Below are positions 15,821 to 25,134 of a DNA stretch of 64,000 nucleotides, one piece after another. A program made the translations under genes and the position numbers. The notes below the pieces were generated by a model, which did no database searches, had not been told where the DNA came from, and saw only the letters and a program-made list of their open reading frames with translations. This stretch comes from Afipia sp. 1NLS2 (lineage in GTDB: Bacteria; Pseudomonadota; Alphaproteobacteria; Rhizobiales; Xanthobacteraceae). The stretch covers positions 1 to 64,000 of the forward strand of contig NZ_ADVZ01000004.1 in assembly GCF_000178995.1 (NCBI RefSeq), read 5' to 3'. Numbering within the stretch: the stretch's first letter is position 1; each line of letters begins with the position of its first letter.

Positions 15821-16831
15821 ATGAACGTACGGCGAATTGCGTTGGCGTGCCTATCGTTGACGGCGGTTGCGTTTTCCTTGCAACCGGCGGCAGCGGAAGT
15901 ATCCGAAATCAGACTGGCCAGACAGCCAGGCCTATCCTACCTGCCGCTGGCTGTGATGGAGCGTGAGAAGCTCATCGAAAAGCACGCGGCTGCGGCAGGC
16001 CTTAAAGATATCAAGGTGGAATGGTCGAAGTTTGCCGCCGGCAATGTCATGAATGATGCATTGCTGTCAGGCAGTCTCGATATTGCTTCGGGCGGCGTCG
16101 CGCCGCTGATTACGCTCTGGGCCAAGAGCAATGGGCAGGTTCGCGGTGTTGCCGCCCAGACAACTTCGCAGATCTACATCAACACCCGAAATCCAGACGT
16201 GAAAACGATCAAGGATTTCACCGACAAGGACCGCATCGCGTTGCCTGCGGTGAAGGTGTCGGTCAACGCGATCGTGCTGCAGATGGCTGCCGAGAAGGCG
16301 TTCGGCCCCGGCAATGCCTACAAACTCGAACCACTTACGGTCTCGCGGTCTTATGCCGAAGGCAGTGCAGCTCTGTTGTCCGGCGCGGGCGAAATTAACA
16401 GCGCCGCGTCTGCGCCGCCTTACTATTATAAAGAGATCGCGACGCCCGGCATTCATACCGTGCTGAAATCGTATGACGTTCTTGGCGGCCCCAGCACGAA
16501 TAACCTGCTCTGGACCACGAAGAAATTCCACGACGAAAATCCGAAGCTGTATGCGGCGTTTTTCGCCGCCTACAAGGACGCGATCAATCTGATCAACAAG
16601 GACCCGAAGAAGGGTGCTCAGATTTTCCAGGATGCGGATCGCAACAAGGCCTACTCGATCGACGAACTGGTGATGATGCTGACGGACAAATCGTCGATGG
16701 AGTTTACGATCGTTCCGCACAACGTCACGAAGTACTCGGACTTCATGTATCGCATGGGGTCCATCAAGGAAAAGCCGAAGAGCTGGAAGGATCTGTTCTT
16801 TCCGGAAATTCACTCGCTGCCGGGTAGCTGA
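15821..16831 (+). CDS. ABC substrate-binding protein, NMT1/TauA type (copy 1)
   Basis: A 336-residue periplasmic protein with a Sec signal peptide (cleavage near PAAAE, residues 20-26) and an NMT1/SsuA/TauA-like body: LARQPGLSYLPLAVMER at the start, GSLDIASGGVAPLITLWAK, then TIKDFTDKDRIALP. The final SWKDLFFPEIHSLPGS is nearly repeated in the following gene, which is a sister copy. Transporters of this class take up sulfonates, taurine, nitrate, aromatic acids or dicarboxylates. The operon's enzymes point to a carboxylic acid that can become a CoA thioester. Its ATPase and permease are probably those at 22299 and 23059. Confidence 0.8.
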   Translation: MNVRRIALACLSLTAVAFSLQPAAAEVSEIRLARQPGLSYLPLAVMEREKLIEKHAAAAGLKDIKVEWSKFAAGNVMNDALLSGSLDIASGGVAPLITLWAKSNGQVRGVAAQTTSQIYINTRNPDVKTIKDFTDKDRIALPAVKVSVNAIVLQMAAEKAFGPGNAYKLEPLTVSRSYAEGSAALLSGAGEINSAASAPPYYYKEIATPGIHTVLKSYDVLGGPSTNNLLWTTKKFHDENPKLYAAFFAAYKDAINLINKDPKKGAQIFQDADRNKAYSIDELVMMLTDKSSMEFTIVPHNVTKYSDFMYRMGSIKEKPKSWKDLFFPEIHSLPGS

Positions 16832-16871
16832 AACGCGCGCGCAATGAACGCACATTTATCGGGAGAATAGG

Positions 16872-17906
16872 ATGAAAACGTCTCTTTGGTTGAAGGGTTT
16901 TGTTGCCAAGGCCGCTTTGCTCGCTTCCGTCGGTCTCGCCAGCGTCACGGTCCATCAGACGCCAGCGCGCGCCGAGGTGAGCCAGATTACCATCGCGAAG
17001 CAGTATGGGCTGCTGTTTCTGCCTTTGATTATCATGGAGCAGAACCATCTGATGGAGAAGCATGCCGCCAAGGCCGGCATTCCCAATCTTACCGTCAAAT
17101 GGCAACGCATGACGGGCGGCAACGTCATGAACGAAGCGCTGATCTCGGGCAATCTCGATTTCGCCTCGGGTGGGGTGCCGCCGTTCCTGATCCTGTGGAG
17201 CAAGACTCAGGGCAATCTGGACGTCAAAGGCGTCGCGGCGATGGACTCCTTGCCGATTTATCTCAATACGCGCGATCCTTCGGTAAAGACGATCAAGGAC
17301 ATCACCGACAAGAACCGCATCGCGATGCCTGCGGCCGGCATTTCGATCCAGGCGATCATGCTGCAGATGGCCGCTGCAAAGGAATGGGGACCGGATCAGG
17401 CACGCCGCCTCGACAAGAACGGCGTGACACTGGCGCATCCCGAAGCGATGTCGCAAATGCTGTCCAACATGGGCGCCATCGACAGCCATTTTGCTTCGCC
17501 GCCTTACAATTTCCAGGAGCTGACAAAGCCGGGCATCCACAAAGTGCTGGATTCGTACGACGTGCTTGGCCCTGCGACCTGCGAAGTGGTCTGGACCACC
17601 AGCAAGTTCCACAAAGAGAATCCGAAAATCTACAAGGCGTTTCTCGATGCATTCCAGGAGTCGATTGATTTCATCAATGCCAACAAACAGCAAGCTGCCG
17701 AGATTTACGTCAAGAGCACCGACAACAAGGAATCTCTGAAGGACACGCTGGAGATCATCAATCACCCGCACACCGAATACACCACGACGCCGAAGAACAT
17801 GATGAAGTATGCGGCGTTCCTCAAGCAGGTTGGCCTTATCAACAAGACGCCTGCGGTGTGGAAGGATCTGTTTTTCCCCGAAGTCCATGCGTTGCCGGGA
17901 AGCTGA
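16872..17906 (+). CDS. ABC substrate-binding protein, NMT1/TauA type (copy 2)
   Basis: A 344-residue periplasmic binding protein, a clear sister of the gene just upstream: same signal-peptide style (cleavage near ARAE), the same ISGNLDFASGGVPPFLILWSK block, VKTIKDITDKNRIAMP, and the same C-terminal VWKDLFFPEVHALPGS. The two differ throughout the ligand-contact regions, so they may bind different but related ligands and share one ATPase/permease. The Shine-Dalgarno sequence GGGAGAA precedes ATG 16872. The spacing of 40 bases to the first copy supports one transcript. Confidence 0.8.
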   Translation: MKTSLWLKGFVAKAALLASVGLASVTVHQTPARAEVSQITIAKQYGLLFLPLIIMEQNHLMEKHAAKAGIPNLTVKWQRMTGGNVMNEALISGNLDFASGGVPPFLILWSKTQGNLDVKGVAAMDSLPIYLNTRDPSVKTIKDITDKNRIAMPAAGISIQAIMLQMAAAKEWGPDQARRLDKNGVTLAHPEAMSQMLSNMGAIDSHFASPPYNFQELTKPGIHKVLDSYDVLGPATCEVVWTTSKFHKENPKIYKAFLDAFQESIDFINANKQQAAEIYVKSTDNKESLKDTLEIINHPHTEYTTTPKNMMKYAAFLKQVGLINKTPAVWKDLFFPEVHALPGS

Positions 17907-17954
17907 GCAGCGACGGCCATACGCGCACGTCGTATTGTAAAGAAGGGTGATCCC

Positions 17955-19178
17955 ATGGATTCAGCAGTTGCAAGCAAGCCGGTCGATGCCAGCACCGTGA
18001 CGCTGACGGGCGGAACGTTCCACTGGGACGACCCGCTTCTGCTTGAAGACCTGCTGAACGAGGACGAAAAACTGATCCGCGACACGGCGCGCGACTATGC
18101 GCAGTCGCATCTGATGCCGCGGATTCTCGAAGCCAACCGGGATGAATCGTTCGACAGAACGGTCATGAAAGAAATGGCCGATCTCGGTTTTCTCGGAGCA
18201 ACCATCGACGGCTATGGCTGCGCGGGCATCAGCTATGTGTCGTACGGGCTGATTATGCGCGAGTTCGAGCGTGTGGACACGAGTTTTCGTTCCGCGCTCG
18301 GCGTGCAGACCACGCTGTCGATGGTGCCGATCTACGCCTATGGCTCGGAAGCACAGCGGGACAAATATCTGCCCGCGATGGCGAAGGGCGAGATTCTCGG
18401 TTGCTTCGGGCTGACGGAGCCGGATCACGGTTCTGATCCCGGCAGCATGAAGACGCGCGCCAAGAAAGTGCCCGGTGGTTACCGGCTCACCGGCGGCAAG
18501 ACCTGGATCACGCATGCGCCGATCGCCGATATCATGGTGGTGTGGGCGAAGGACGATCAGGATGTGATCCGTGGCTTCATTCTGGAGCGAGGCATGGCCG
18601 GCCTTTCGACCGCCAAGATCGAGAACAAGTTCTCGGTGCGGGCGTCGCCGACTGGGCAGATTTTCATGGAGGATGTTTTCGTTCCCGAGGAAAATCTGTT
18701 GCCAGGTGTGCAAGGATTGAAGGGGCCGTTCGGCTGCCTCAACAATGCGCGCTTCGGCATTATCTGGGGGGCGATGGGCGCGGCCGAGTTCTGCTGGCAC
18801 GCCGCGCGGCAGTATTCCATGGATCGCAAGCAGTTCGGCCGGCCGCTGGCAGCCAATCAATTGATCCAGAAAAAGCTCGCAGACATGCAGACCGAAATCT
18901 CGATCGGCCTTCTCGCCTGCCTGCATGTCAGCCGCCTCCGCGATGCGGGTAAAGCGACGCCGGAAATGCTCTCGCTCCTGAAACGTAATTGCGCGGGCAA
19001 GGCGCTCGATATCGCGCGCGCGGCACGGGATATCCACGGCGGCAATGGCATTTCGGACGAATATCACGTCATCCGCCACCTGATGAATCTCGAGACCGTC
19101 AATACGCTGGAAGGCACGCATGATATCCATGCGCTGGTACTAGGCCGAGCGCAGACCGGTATCTCGGCGTTCAACTGA
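17955..19178 (+). CDS. Glutaryl-CoA dehydrogenase-like acyl-CoA dehydrogenase
   Basis: A 407-residue FAD enzyme that matches glutaryl-CoA dehydrogenase along its length: [16 protein letters not shown] at the start, [49 protein letters not shown] and [15 protein letters not shown]. The catalytic base is Glu386 in [11 protein letters not shown]; Arg112, expected to hold the distal carboxylate, and Glu105 are kept. In the human enzyme a Tyr precedes the catalytic Glu; here it is Leu385. That Tyr has been linked to the decarboxylation step, so this enzyme might be non-decarboxylating or act on another dicarboxyl-CoA. It acts after the CoA ligase and before the hydratase of this operon. Confidence 0.82.
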   Translation: MDSAVASKPVDASTVTLTGGTFHWDDPLLLEDLLNEDEKLIRDTARDYAQSHLMPRILEANRDESFDRTVMKEMADLGFLGATIDGYGCAGISYVSYGLIMREFERVDTSFRSALGVQTTLSMVPIYAYGSEAQRDKYLPAMAKGEILGCFGLTEPDHGSDPGSMKTRAKKVPGGYRLTGGKTWITHAPIADIMVVWAKDDQDVIRGFILERGMAGLSTAKIENKFSVRASPTGQIFMEDVFVPEENLLPGVQGLKGPFGCLNNARFGIIWGAMGAAEFCWHAARQYSMDRKQFGRPLAANQLIQKKLADMQTEISIGLLACLHVSRLRDAGKATPEMLSLLKRNCAGKALDIARAARDIHGGNGISDEYHVIRHLMNLETVNTLEGTHDIHALVLGRAQTGISAFN

Positions 19179-19213
19179 CAAGAAACATAAAGCGAATCCG
19201 CAGGGAGACTGAT

Positions 19214-21346
19214 GTGACGGCAATGACGCAGACGAGGCCGCTAAAAGGTGAAGCGAAAGATGCGCTGAAGGCGCTGTTGGCTCCACGCTCCATCGCAATC
19301 CTTGGCGCGTCGTCGGATTTTCGCAAGGTTAGCGGTCGTCCGGTCAAGCATCTGCTCGATAAAGGCTACAAAGGGCGCATCTATCCGGTTAATCCGCGCG
19401 CGGAGATGATCGGTCCGCTGAAAGCCTATCCGAATGTTGCGGCAATCGACGACGACATTGATCTGGCGATCATCGTGCTACCCGCGAGCGAGGTCCTGAA
19501 TTGCGTGCGCGAGCTGGGCGCGAAAGGTGTTCCGGTCGCGGTGATCTTCAGCTCCGGTTTTTCCGAGCTCGGCGATGCAGGCCGCAAATATGAGCAGGAT
19601 GTCGTCGCGGCGGCTCGTGAAGGTGGCGTAAGGCTGTGCGGGCCGAATTGCCTTGGCCTTATCAATTCCTTCGAAAGCGTGCTGGCGACGTTCAGCCAGT
19701 ATGCCGACAGCGATACGCCGTCAGGCCCCATCGGTTTTGTCACGCAATCTGGCGCGTTCGGGACTGCCATCGCCGCGCTCGCACGCCGTCGTGGTCTCGG
19801 GCTCGGCTATTTCGTCAACACTGGCAATGAAGCCGACCTGACCTTCTCGGAGATCATGGGCGAGGTCATTCGCGACCCGCGCATCAAAATGGGTGCGGGC
19901 TACATCGAGGGCTTGAAAGGCGGCGAGGATTTTGTCGCGCTGGCGGAACAGGCGATGGTTGCGGGCAAGCCGCTGGTGATGACGAAGGTCGGGCGACTGG
20001 GCGCGGGGGCGCGCGCGGCTGCCTCGCACACGGGATCGCTTGCGGGTGACGATGTGGTGTTCGACGGTGTGGTGCGCCAGCACGGCATCATCCGCGCGCG
20101 CAACGAGGAACACATGCTCGACATCGCCGAGGTGATGTCCTGCTGCAAGCTGCCTGAAGGCAACGGCATTGGCCTGTTGACCCAATCTGGCGGCGCCGGC
20201 GTGCTGATGGCGGATCGCGCCCAGGAGGTCGGGCTGTCGGTGCCGGTGCTGCAGCCTGAAACGCAGGCGGCATTGCAGAAGGTCATTCCGGGTTTCGGCG
20301 CGGTTGGAAATCCGGTCGATGTTACCGGGCAATTCGTCGCCGATCCAAATTTGCTGCTCGAAAGCGTCAAGCTGATGCTGGCCGATCCGAATGTGGATGT
20401 CGGCATCGTCTGGTTCCAGTTGATGGAAGCGCATGTCGACAAGCTCGTGAAGGTTCTTGTCGAAATCCGCGATCAGGTGACGAAACCGTTTGTCGTGTGC
20501 TGGGTCGCCGCCCCGGAAGCGGGCGTTCTCGCGCTTCGCAAGGAAGGAATCGCGGTGCTGCGTGGCGCCGAGCCCGCGGTGGATGCCGTTGCAGCACTTG
20601 TGCAGTATGCGGAGATGCGGCGCAAATGGCTGGCGCGCCGCGAGCACAAGAAAGCGATCAAGCTGCCGAAACTCGATCTCCCCTCCAAGGGAGTTGTCTC
20701 GACGATGGACGGCGTGAAGCTGCTCGATCAATGCGGCATCGTACATATCCCGACGGTGCTGACGACATCCGCCGACGAAGCGGCAAAGGCTGCAAACAAG
20801 CTCGGTTACCCCGTTGTGCTGAAAATCGAGTCGCCGGACATCTTGCACAAGACGGAGGCTGGCGGCGTCATGCTGCGCCTCACGGATGAAGCAAAGGTCA
20901 GGCAGGCTTTTGATGCGATCATGGCGAACGCAAAAAAATACAAGCCGAATGCCAGGCTGCATGGCGTGGTCGTGCAGGCCATGGCGAGTGGTGACACCGA
21001 ATTTGTCATCGGCCTGCAAAATGACCCGGTGTTCGGTCCGGTCATCATGGCCGGTCTGGGCGGCGTTCTGATCGAGGTGCTGCGCGACGTGGTATTCCGC
21101 AAGGTGCCGCTGTGCGAAGGCGAAGCGGCGGATATGCTGGATGCGCTGCATGGCAAGGCGGTGCTCGCTGGCGTCAGAGGCCGCCCTCCAGTCGACCGGA
21201 AGGGTCTCATCGAGATGATCTGTGCGGTGTCGCGCCTCGGTGCGGCGCTTGGTCCTCGGCTTTCGACGCTCGACCTCAATCCCATCATGCTGGGTGAGAC
21301 ATCTGCGACCGCCGTCGACTGGCTGATGATGCTGGATGAGGCATAA
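19214..21346 (+). CDS. NDP-forming acyl-CoA synthetase (fused alpha-beta)
   Basis: A 710-residue acyl-CoA ligase of the ADP/NDP-forming type. The order is CoA-binding domain (IAILGASSDFRKVSGRP), ligase CoA domains with the phosphohistidine His272 in AASHTGSLAGDD, then an ATP-grasp beta part at the C-terminus (LGYPVVLKIESPDILHKTEAGGV; EFVIGLQNDPVFGPVI). It makes an acyl-CoA from a carboxylate, CoA and nucleoside triphosphate without releasing pyrophosphate. In this operon it should activate the imported acid. GTG 19214 is supported by AGGGAG at the right distance; ATG 19223 is an alternative. Confidence 0.85.
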   Translation: MTAMTQTRPLKGEAKDALKALLAPRSIAILGASSDFRKVSGRPVKHLLDKGYKGRIYPVNPRAEMIGPLKAYPNVAAIDDDIDLAIIVLPASEVLNCVRELGAKGVPVAVIFSSGFSELGDAGRKYEQDVVAAAREGGVRLCGPNCLGLINSFESVLATFSQYADSDTPSGPIGFVTQSGAFGTAIAALARRRGLGLGYFVNTGNEADLTFSEIMGEVIRDPRIKMGAGYIEGLKGGEDFVALAEQAMVAGKPLVMTKVGRLGAGARAAASHTGSLAGDDVVFDGVVRQHGIIRARNEEHMLDIAEVMSCCKLPEGNGIGLLTQSGGAGVLMADRAQEVGLSVPVLQPETQAALQKVIPGFGAVGNPVDVTGQFVADPNLLLESVKLMLADPNVDVGIVWFQLMEAHVDKLVKVLVEIRDQVTKPFVVCWVAAPEAGVLALRKEGIAVLRGAEPAVDAVAALVQYAEMRRKWLARREHKKAIKLPKLDLPSKGVVSTMDGVKLLDQCGIVHIPTVLTTSADEAAKAANKLGYPVVLKIESPDILHKTEAGGVMLRLTDEAKVRQAFDAIMANAKKYKPNARLHGVVVQAMASGDTEFVIGLQNDPVFGPVIMAGLGGVLIEVLRDVVFRKVPLCEGEAADMLDALHGKAVLAGVRGRPPVDRKGLIEMICAVSRLGAALGPRLSTLDLNPIMLGETSATAVDWLMMLDEA

Positions 21347-21399
21347 GCTATGCGCGCAGCCACGGTGCAGCGTGTAAGGTAAGTTTAAGGGAGATCGGA

Positions 21400-22170
21400 A
21401 TGTCTTTGACCCTGCTGGAGCAGCCGCATGAGCATGTGGCGTTGCTGAAGCTCAATCGTCCCGAGGCGCGCAATGCGCTCAACGACCCCCTGCGTGCGGA
21501 GCTGGCGAGTCAGTTCGAGAAGCTGGCGGCGGATCGCAACACGCGCTGCATCGTCATCACGGGCAATGACCGCGTGTTCGCGGCCGGTGCGGATTTGAAA
21601 GAAGCCGTCGAGTCCAGCCCGATCGACATGATGGCACGGCGTGTTCTTTATTTCTGGAAAGTGATTGCCGGTTGCCGCAAGCCACTGATCGCAGCGGTCA
21701 ACGGCTTCGCGCTGGGCGGCGGCTGTGAGCTGGCTTTGCAGGCGGACATCATCGTGGCCGGAGAGGGCGCGAAGTTCGGTCAGTCCGAGGTGAGCGTCGG
21801 CATCATGCCGGGCGGCGGAGCGACGCAGCGACTCACGCGCGCCATTGGCAAGTATCGCGCCATGAAGATGCTGCTGACCGGCGAGCATGTGACGGCGGAA
21901 GAAGCCCGCAGGCTCGGCTTCGTCAATGACGTCGTGCCGGATGACAAAGTGGTCGAGACTGCGGTTGGCATTGCGAAGACCATCGCCTCGATGCCGCCGC
22001 TTGCCGTGGAGCAGATCAAGGAAGTCGTTCTGGCGGGAATGGACAGTTCGCTCGATGCCGGCCTGATGCTGGAACGCAAGGCCTTCGAGATACTGTTTGC
22101 GTCCCGCGACCAGGAAGAAGGAATGCGGGCGTTTATCGAGAAACGTAAGCCCAGTTTCGAAGGCCGGTGA
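21400..22170 (+). CDS. Enoyl-CoA hydratase
   Basis: A 256-residue crotonase-fold enzyme adding water to enoyl-CoA. The oxyanion-hole segment VFAAGADLKE and both catalytic glutamates are present: one in NGFALGGGCELAL and one in GQSEVSVGIMPGGGATQRL. Length and C-terminal MRAFIEKRKPSF are standard. With the dehydrogenases, thiolase and CoA ligase of the same operon it completes a beta-oxidation-type sequence such as crotonyl-CoA to acetyl-CoA. The Shine-Dalgarno AGGGAGA lies just upstream of ATG 21400. Confidence 0.9.
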   Translation: MSLTLLEQPHEHVALLKLNRPEARNALNDPLRAELASQFEKLAADRNTRCIVITGNDRVFAAGADLKEAVESSPIDMMARRVLYFWKVIAGCRKPLIAAVNGFALGGGCELALQADIIVAGEGAKFGQSEVSVGIMPGGGATQRLTRAIGKYRAMKMLLTGEHVTAEEARRLGFVNDVVPDDKVVETAVGIAKTIASMPPLAVEQIKEVVLAGMDSSLDAGLMLERKAFEILFASRDQEEGMRAFIEKRKPSFEGR

Positions 22171-22298
22171 GTATCGATCCAAAACGGGCATCGATTCAAC
22201 CAGTCTTTATATTAGACCGTCGCAAGGCGGTTCAGTAGAGTTCAGGCTGCTAAAAACAGATCTGCAATCAGCGGACACAAGGACGGGAGGAGGGACCG

Positions 22299-23066
22299 AT
22301 GACGACAGCACCACTGCTGGAGGTCAAGGGCGTCACGTTGCAGTACAGGACGCCGAGCTATCTCATCACCGCGACCTATCGGGTTGATTTCAATGTCTTT
22401 CAGGGGGACAGGTTTATCCTGCTTGGGCCTTCGGGTTGCGGCAAATCGACCCTTTTGAAAGCGGTCGGCGGCTACATGCCTCCGACCGAAGGGGAGATGA
22501 CCCTCAAAGGCAAGACCATCACGCGTCCCGGACCGGACCGGATGATGGTGTTTCAGGAGTTCGACCAGCTCCTCCCTTGGAAGACGGTGAAGGAGAACGT
22601 GATGTTCCCTTTGCAGTGCACCAACAAGCTCGGCGCCCGCGAAGCCGAAGACAAGGCGATGCACTACATTCGCAAGGTCAATCTGGAGAAGTTCGCCGAC
22701 AGCCACCCGCATATGTTGTCCGGTGGCATGAAACAGCGGGTCGCGATCGCGCGCGGCATGGCGATGGAGCCGGACATCCTGTTGATGGACGAGCCGTTCG
22801 CCGCACTCGACGCGCTGACGCGCCGCAAGATGCAGGACGAACTGCTGATGCTGTGGGACGAGACGCGCTTCACGGTGCTGTTCGTCACGCATTCGATTCC
22901 CGAAGCGATCAAGATCGGCAACCGCATTCTGTTGCTGTCGCCGCATCCGGGTCAGGTGAAGGCCGAGCTGAACGGCGGCGTGCACGGCGAGGAAGCCACC
23001 GAGCTGGAATCGCGCATTCAGACCATGCTGTTCGCTGACACCATCGAGGAGGCGGAAAATGTCTGA
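22299..23066 (+). CDS. ABC transporter ATPase, SsuB/TauB type
   Basis: A 255-residue ATPase with Walker A GPSGCGKST (residues 43-51), Q-loop MMVFQEFDQLLPWKTV, signature LSGGMKQRVAIARGM, Walker B ILLMDEPFAALD and a switch His in FVTHSIPEA. The LPWKTV segment after the Q-loop is typical of the nitrate/sulfonate/taurine class, matching the two NMT1-type binding proteins of this operon. The gene overlaps the permease start by eight bases. Shine-Dalgarno GGGAGGAGG precedes ATG 22299. Confidence 0.88.
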   Translation: MTTAPLLEVKGVTLQYRTPSYLITATYRVDFNVFQGDRFILLGPSGCGKSTLLKAVGGYMPPTEGEMTLKGKTITRPGPDRMMVFQEFDQLLPWKTVKENVMFPLQCTNKLGAREAEDKAMHYIRKVNLEKFADSHPHMLSGGMKQRVAIARGMAMEPDILLMDEPFAALDALTRRKMQDELLMLWDETRFTVLFVTHSIPEAIKIGNRILLLSPHPGQVKAELNGGVHGEEATELESRIQTMLFADTIEEAENV

Positions 23067-23955
23067 CGTATCGCTGACGATGAGAACGCTCACGGCACCG
23101 ATCCGCCCGGAATTCGTGCGTGATGCGGCGGCTGCCGAGCGCGCACCGACGGTGGTGGAAAAGCCGTTGTCGCTGTTTGTGCGGCTCTACAACCAGACGT
23201 GGTTGCGCAAGATTCTGATCCTCATCATCCTCGCGTTGATCTGGGAAGCCTATGGCCGCTACCTGAACAACAATTTGTTGTTCCCGACTTTCAGCGAGAC
23301 CATGAGTGCATTCTTCGCCAATATCGGCAACGGCGTGCTGCCTGCGCGCGCATGGTCATCGGTCAAGGTGCTGCTGATGGGCTACGCCTGCGGCATTACG
23401 CTGGCCGCGATTCTGACGGGGCTGGCGATCACGACACGGATCGGCACGGACTTCCTCGAGACCCTGACGTCGATGTTCAACCCGCTGCCCGCCATCGCGC
23501 TGTTGCCGCTGGCGCTGATCTGGTTCGGCCTCGGCAATGGCTCGCTGGTGTTCGTGCTGGTGCACTCGGTGACCTGGGCGATCGCGCTGAACACCCACTC
23601 CGGGTTCTTGTCCGTCAGCCGCACGCTCAAGATGGTCGGGCGTAATTATGGTCTCGGTGGGCTCGGCTACATCCGGAAAATCCTTATTCCGGCGGCGTTC
23701 CCGAGCATCCTCACCGGTCTGAAGATCGGCTGGGCGTTCGCTTGGCGTACCCTGATCGCGGCCGAACTGGTGTTCGGCGTGTCGTCAGGTTCCGGTGGGC
23801 TTGGTTGGTTCATCTTCGAGAACAAGAACAGTCTCGATATCCCGACGGTGTTCGCCGGTCTGTTGACCGTCATCATCATCGGTCTTGTGGTCGAGAACGT
23901 CATCTTCCGCGCAATCGAGGCCAATACAGTCGATCGCTGGGGCATGCAGTCCTGA
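23059..23955 (+). CDS. ABC transporter permease, SsuC/TauC type
   Basis: A 298-residue inner-membrane permease with about six segments; the first begins near residue 50 after a polar N-terminus. The coupling loop region is LKMVGRNYGLGGLGYIRKILIPAAFPSI. GWAFAWRTLIAAELVFG and LGWFIFENKNSLDIPTVFAGLL are typical of the nitrate/sulfonate/taurine permease class. It is the last gene of the operon that begins at 12986, and a long hairpin follows 29 bases after its stop. Confidence 0.88.
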   Translation: MSDVSLTMRTLTAPIRPEFVRDAAAAERAPTVVEKPLSLFVRLYNQTWLRKILILIILALIWEAYGRYLNNNLLFPTFSETMSAFFANIGNGVLPARAWSSVKVLLMGYACGITLAAILTGLAITTRIGTDFLETLTSMFNPLPAIALLPLALIWFGLGNGSLVFVLVHSVTWAIALNTHSGFLSVSRTLKMVGRNYGLGGLGYIRKILIPAAFPSILTGLKIGWAFAWRTLIAAELVFGVSSGSGGLGWFIFENKNSLDIPTVFAGLLTVIIIGLVVENVIFRAIEANTVDRWGMQS

Positions 23956-24330
23956 GCCAAACGACTACGCTGGATGACAACGTCAGCACGGCATCAGGGA
24001 CTTAACCCGGATGCCGTGCTGGACAGTTGCAGGATTCGTTCTGCAAAGTCTTTGATGTAATGAGCCATCGCCGCAGGTCCGGCTCGGCTCTCTCTCCACA
24101 ACAGCTTCTGCGATACGAACGCGATCGTTCATGCGGCGAGGCTGCATCGAACGCGATGGGCTGTGAGATATCTCCGGGCGCTTAAGACGTAACGCCGCTT
24201 GTCGCAGGAAAGGCCTCTCCTTCGGTTTGAAATTTGAAAACGCATTTCTCGCTGTATCGCGGGGTTGCGGTTGACTCTCCTGCTCATCCAATTCAAAATT
24301 TAGTACGCCGTATCAACATATGGAACAATC
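23956..24330. other. Intergenic region before the first IclR gene
   Basis: No gene seen. The left end carries the hairpin at 23984-24021, and the right end near 24220-24330 is AT-rich and should hold the promoter of the IclR gene at 24331. A direct repeat TTTGAAATTTGAAA (24226-24239) lies in that AT-rich part. Confidence 0.4.
23984..24021 (+). terminator. Long hairpin ending the catabolic operon
   Basis: CAGCACGGCATC and GATGCCGTGCTG form a perfect 12-base stem, with a further GGG/CCC pairing inside the 14-base loop. It starts 29 bases after the permease stop. No T-run follows, so it may act as a 3-prime end stabiliser or with Rho. Confidence 0.55.
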
Positions 24331-25104
24331 ATGGATACGACATTTTTGAAAGGCCTGAGGATGCTTCAGGCATTGTCGCTGTCGGACAGGCCGCGTGGCG
24401 TGACCGAACTCGCGCGCGAACTCGGCCTGACCAAAAGCAACTCGCATCGGCTTCTGAAAACGTTGGTGCATGCCGGCTACGCGCAGAACAATTCCGAGAC
24501 GGCGAAATACAGCGCCACATTGAAAGTGTGGGAGCTCGGCTCTCACGTCCTGTCGAAGGTCGATGTGAAGAGTGCTGCGAGTGCTTACTTGCAGCCGCTG
24601 GCGGACAAGACCGGGGAGTCGGTCCATCTTTCGTTGCTGGTGGAAAATGCCGTCGTCTACATCGACAAGATCGATAGTGCCCAGCCTGTGCGTGCCTATA
24701 GCCAGATCGGAAAGGGCGCGCCGGCCTATTGTGTCGCGACCGGAAAGGCGTTGCTGGCATTTCAAGGCGAGGACGCGATCGCGCGTGTCAGTGAAAAGCT
24801 GGAGGTCCACACCTCGCGAACGATTACCGAGCCTGAAGAATTCAAGCGCGAAATGGGGCGGGTGCGTCAGCTTGGTTACGCGATCAATCGCGGCGAATGG
24901 CGTGAGGGCGTCTGCGGTGTTGGCGCGCCGATCCGTGATGTTTCGGGGCAGGTGGTCGCGGCTGTGGGCATCTCGGGGCCTGAAAGCCGGATGAAATCGA
25001 CGTTCATGCGCGAACAGGCGCCAATCGTCATTCAGACGGCAGACCTAATTTCAAAGGCGCTCGGTTATCCCGGCGGGGCGGTCGCCTATCGCAAGACTGC
25101 CTGA
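24331..25104 (+). CDS. IclR-family transcriptional regulator (copy 1)
   Basis: A 257-residue regulator. The winged helix occupies residues 1-60 (RGVTELARELGLTKSNSHRLLKTLVHAGYAQ) and the effector-binding domain about 75-250 (GAPAYCVATGKALLAFQ; YAINRGEWREGVCGVGAPIRD). It is a sister of the IclR at 27292. It sits directly upstream of, and in line with, a CoA-transferase gene, so it probably controls the 25-35 kb catabolic operon in response to an aromatic or carboxylic acid, as IclR proteins often do. Confidence 0.88.
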   Translation: MDTTFLKGLRMLQALSLSDRPRGVTELARELGLTKSNSHRLLKTLVHAGYAQNNSETAKYSATLKVWELGSHVLSKVDVKSAASAYLQPLADKTGESVHLSLLVENAVVYIDKIDSAQPVRAYSQIGKGAPAYCVATGKALLAFQGEDAIARVSEKLEVHTSRTITEPEEFKREMGRVRQLGYAINRGEWREGVCGVGAPIRDVSGQVVAAVGISGPESRMKSTFMREQAPIVIQTADLISKALGYPGGAVAYRKTA

Positions 25105-25134
25105 TCGCTCATTTTGAAAATACATATGGATGGA

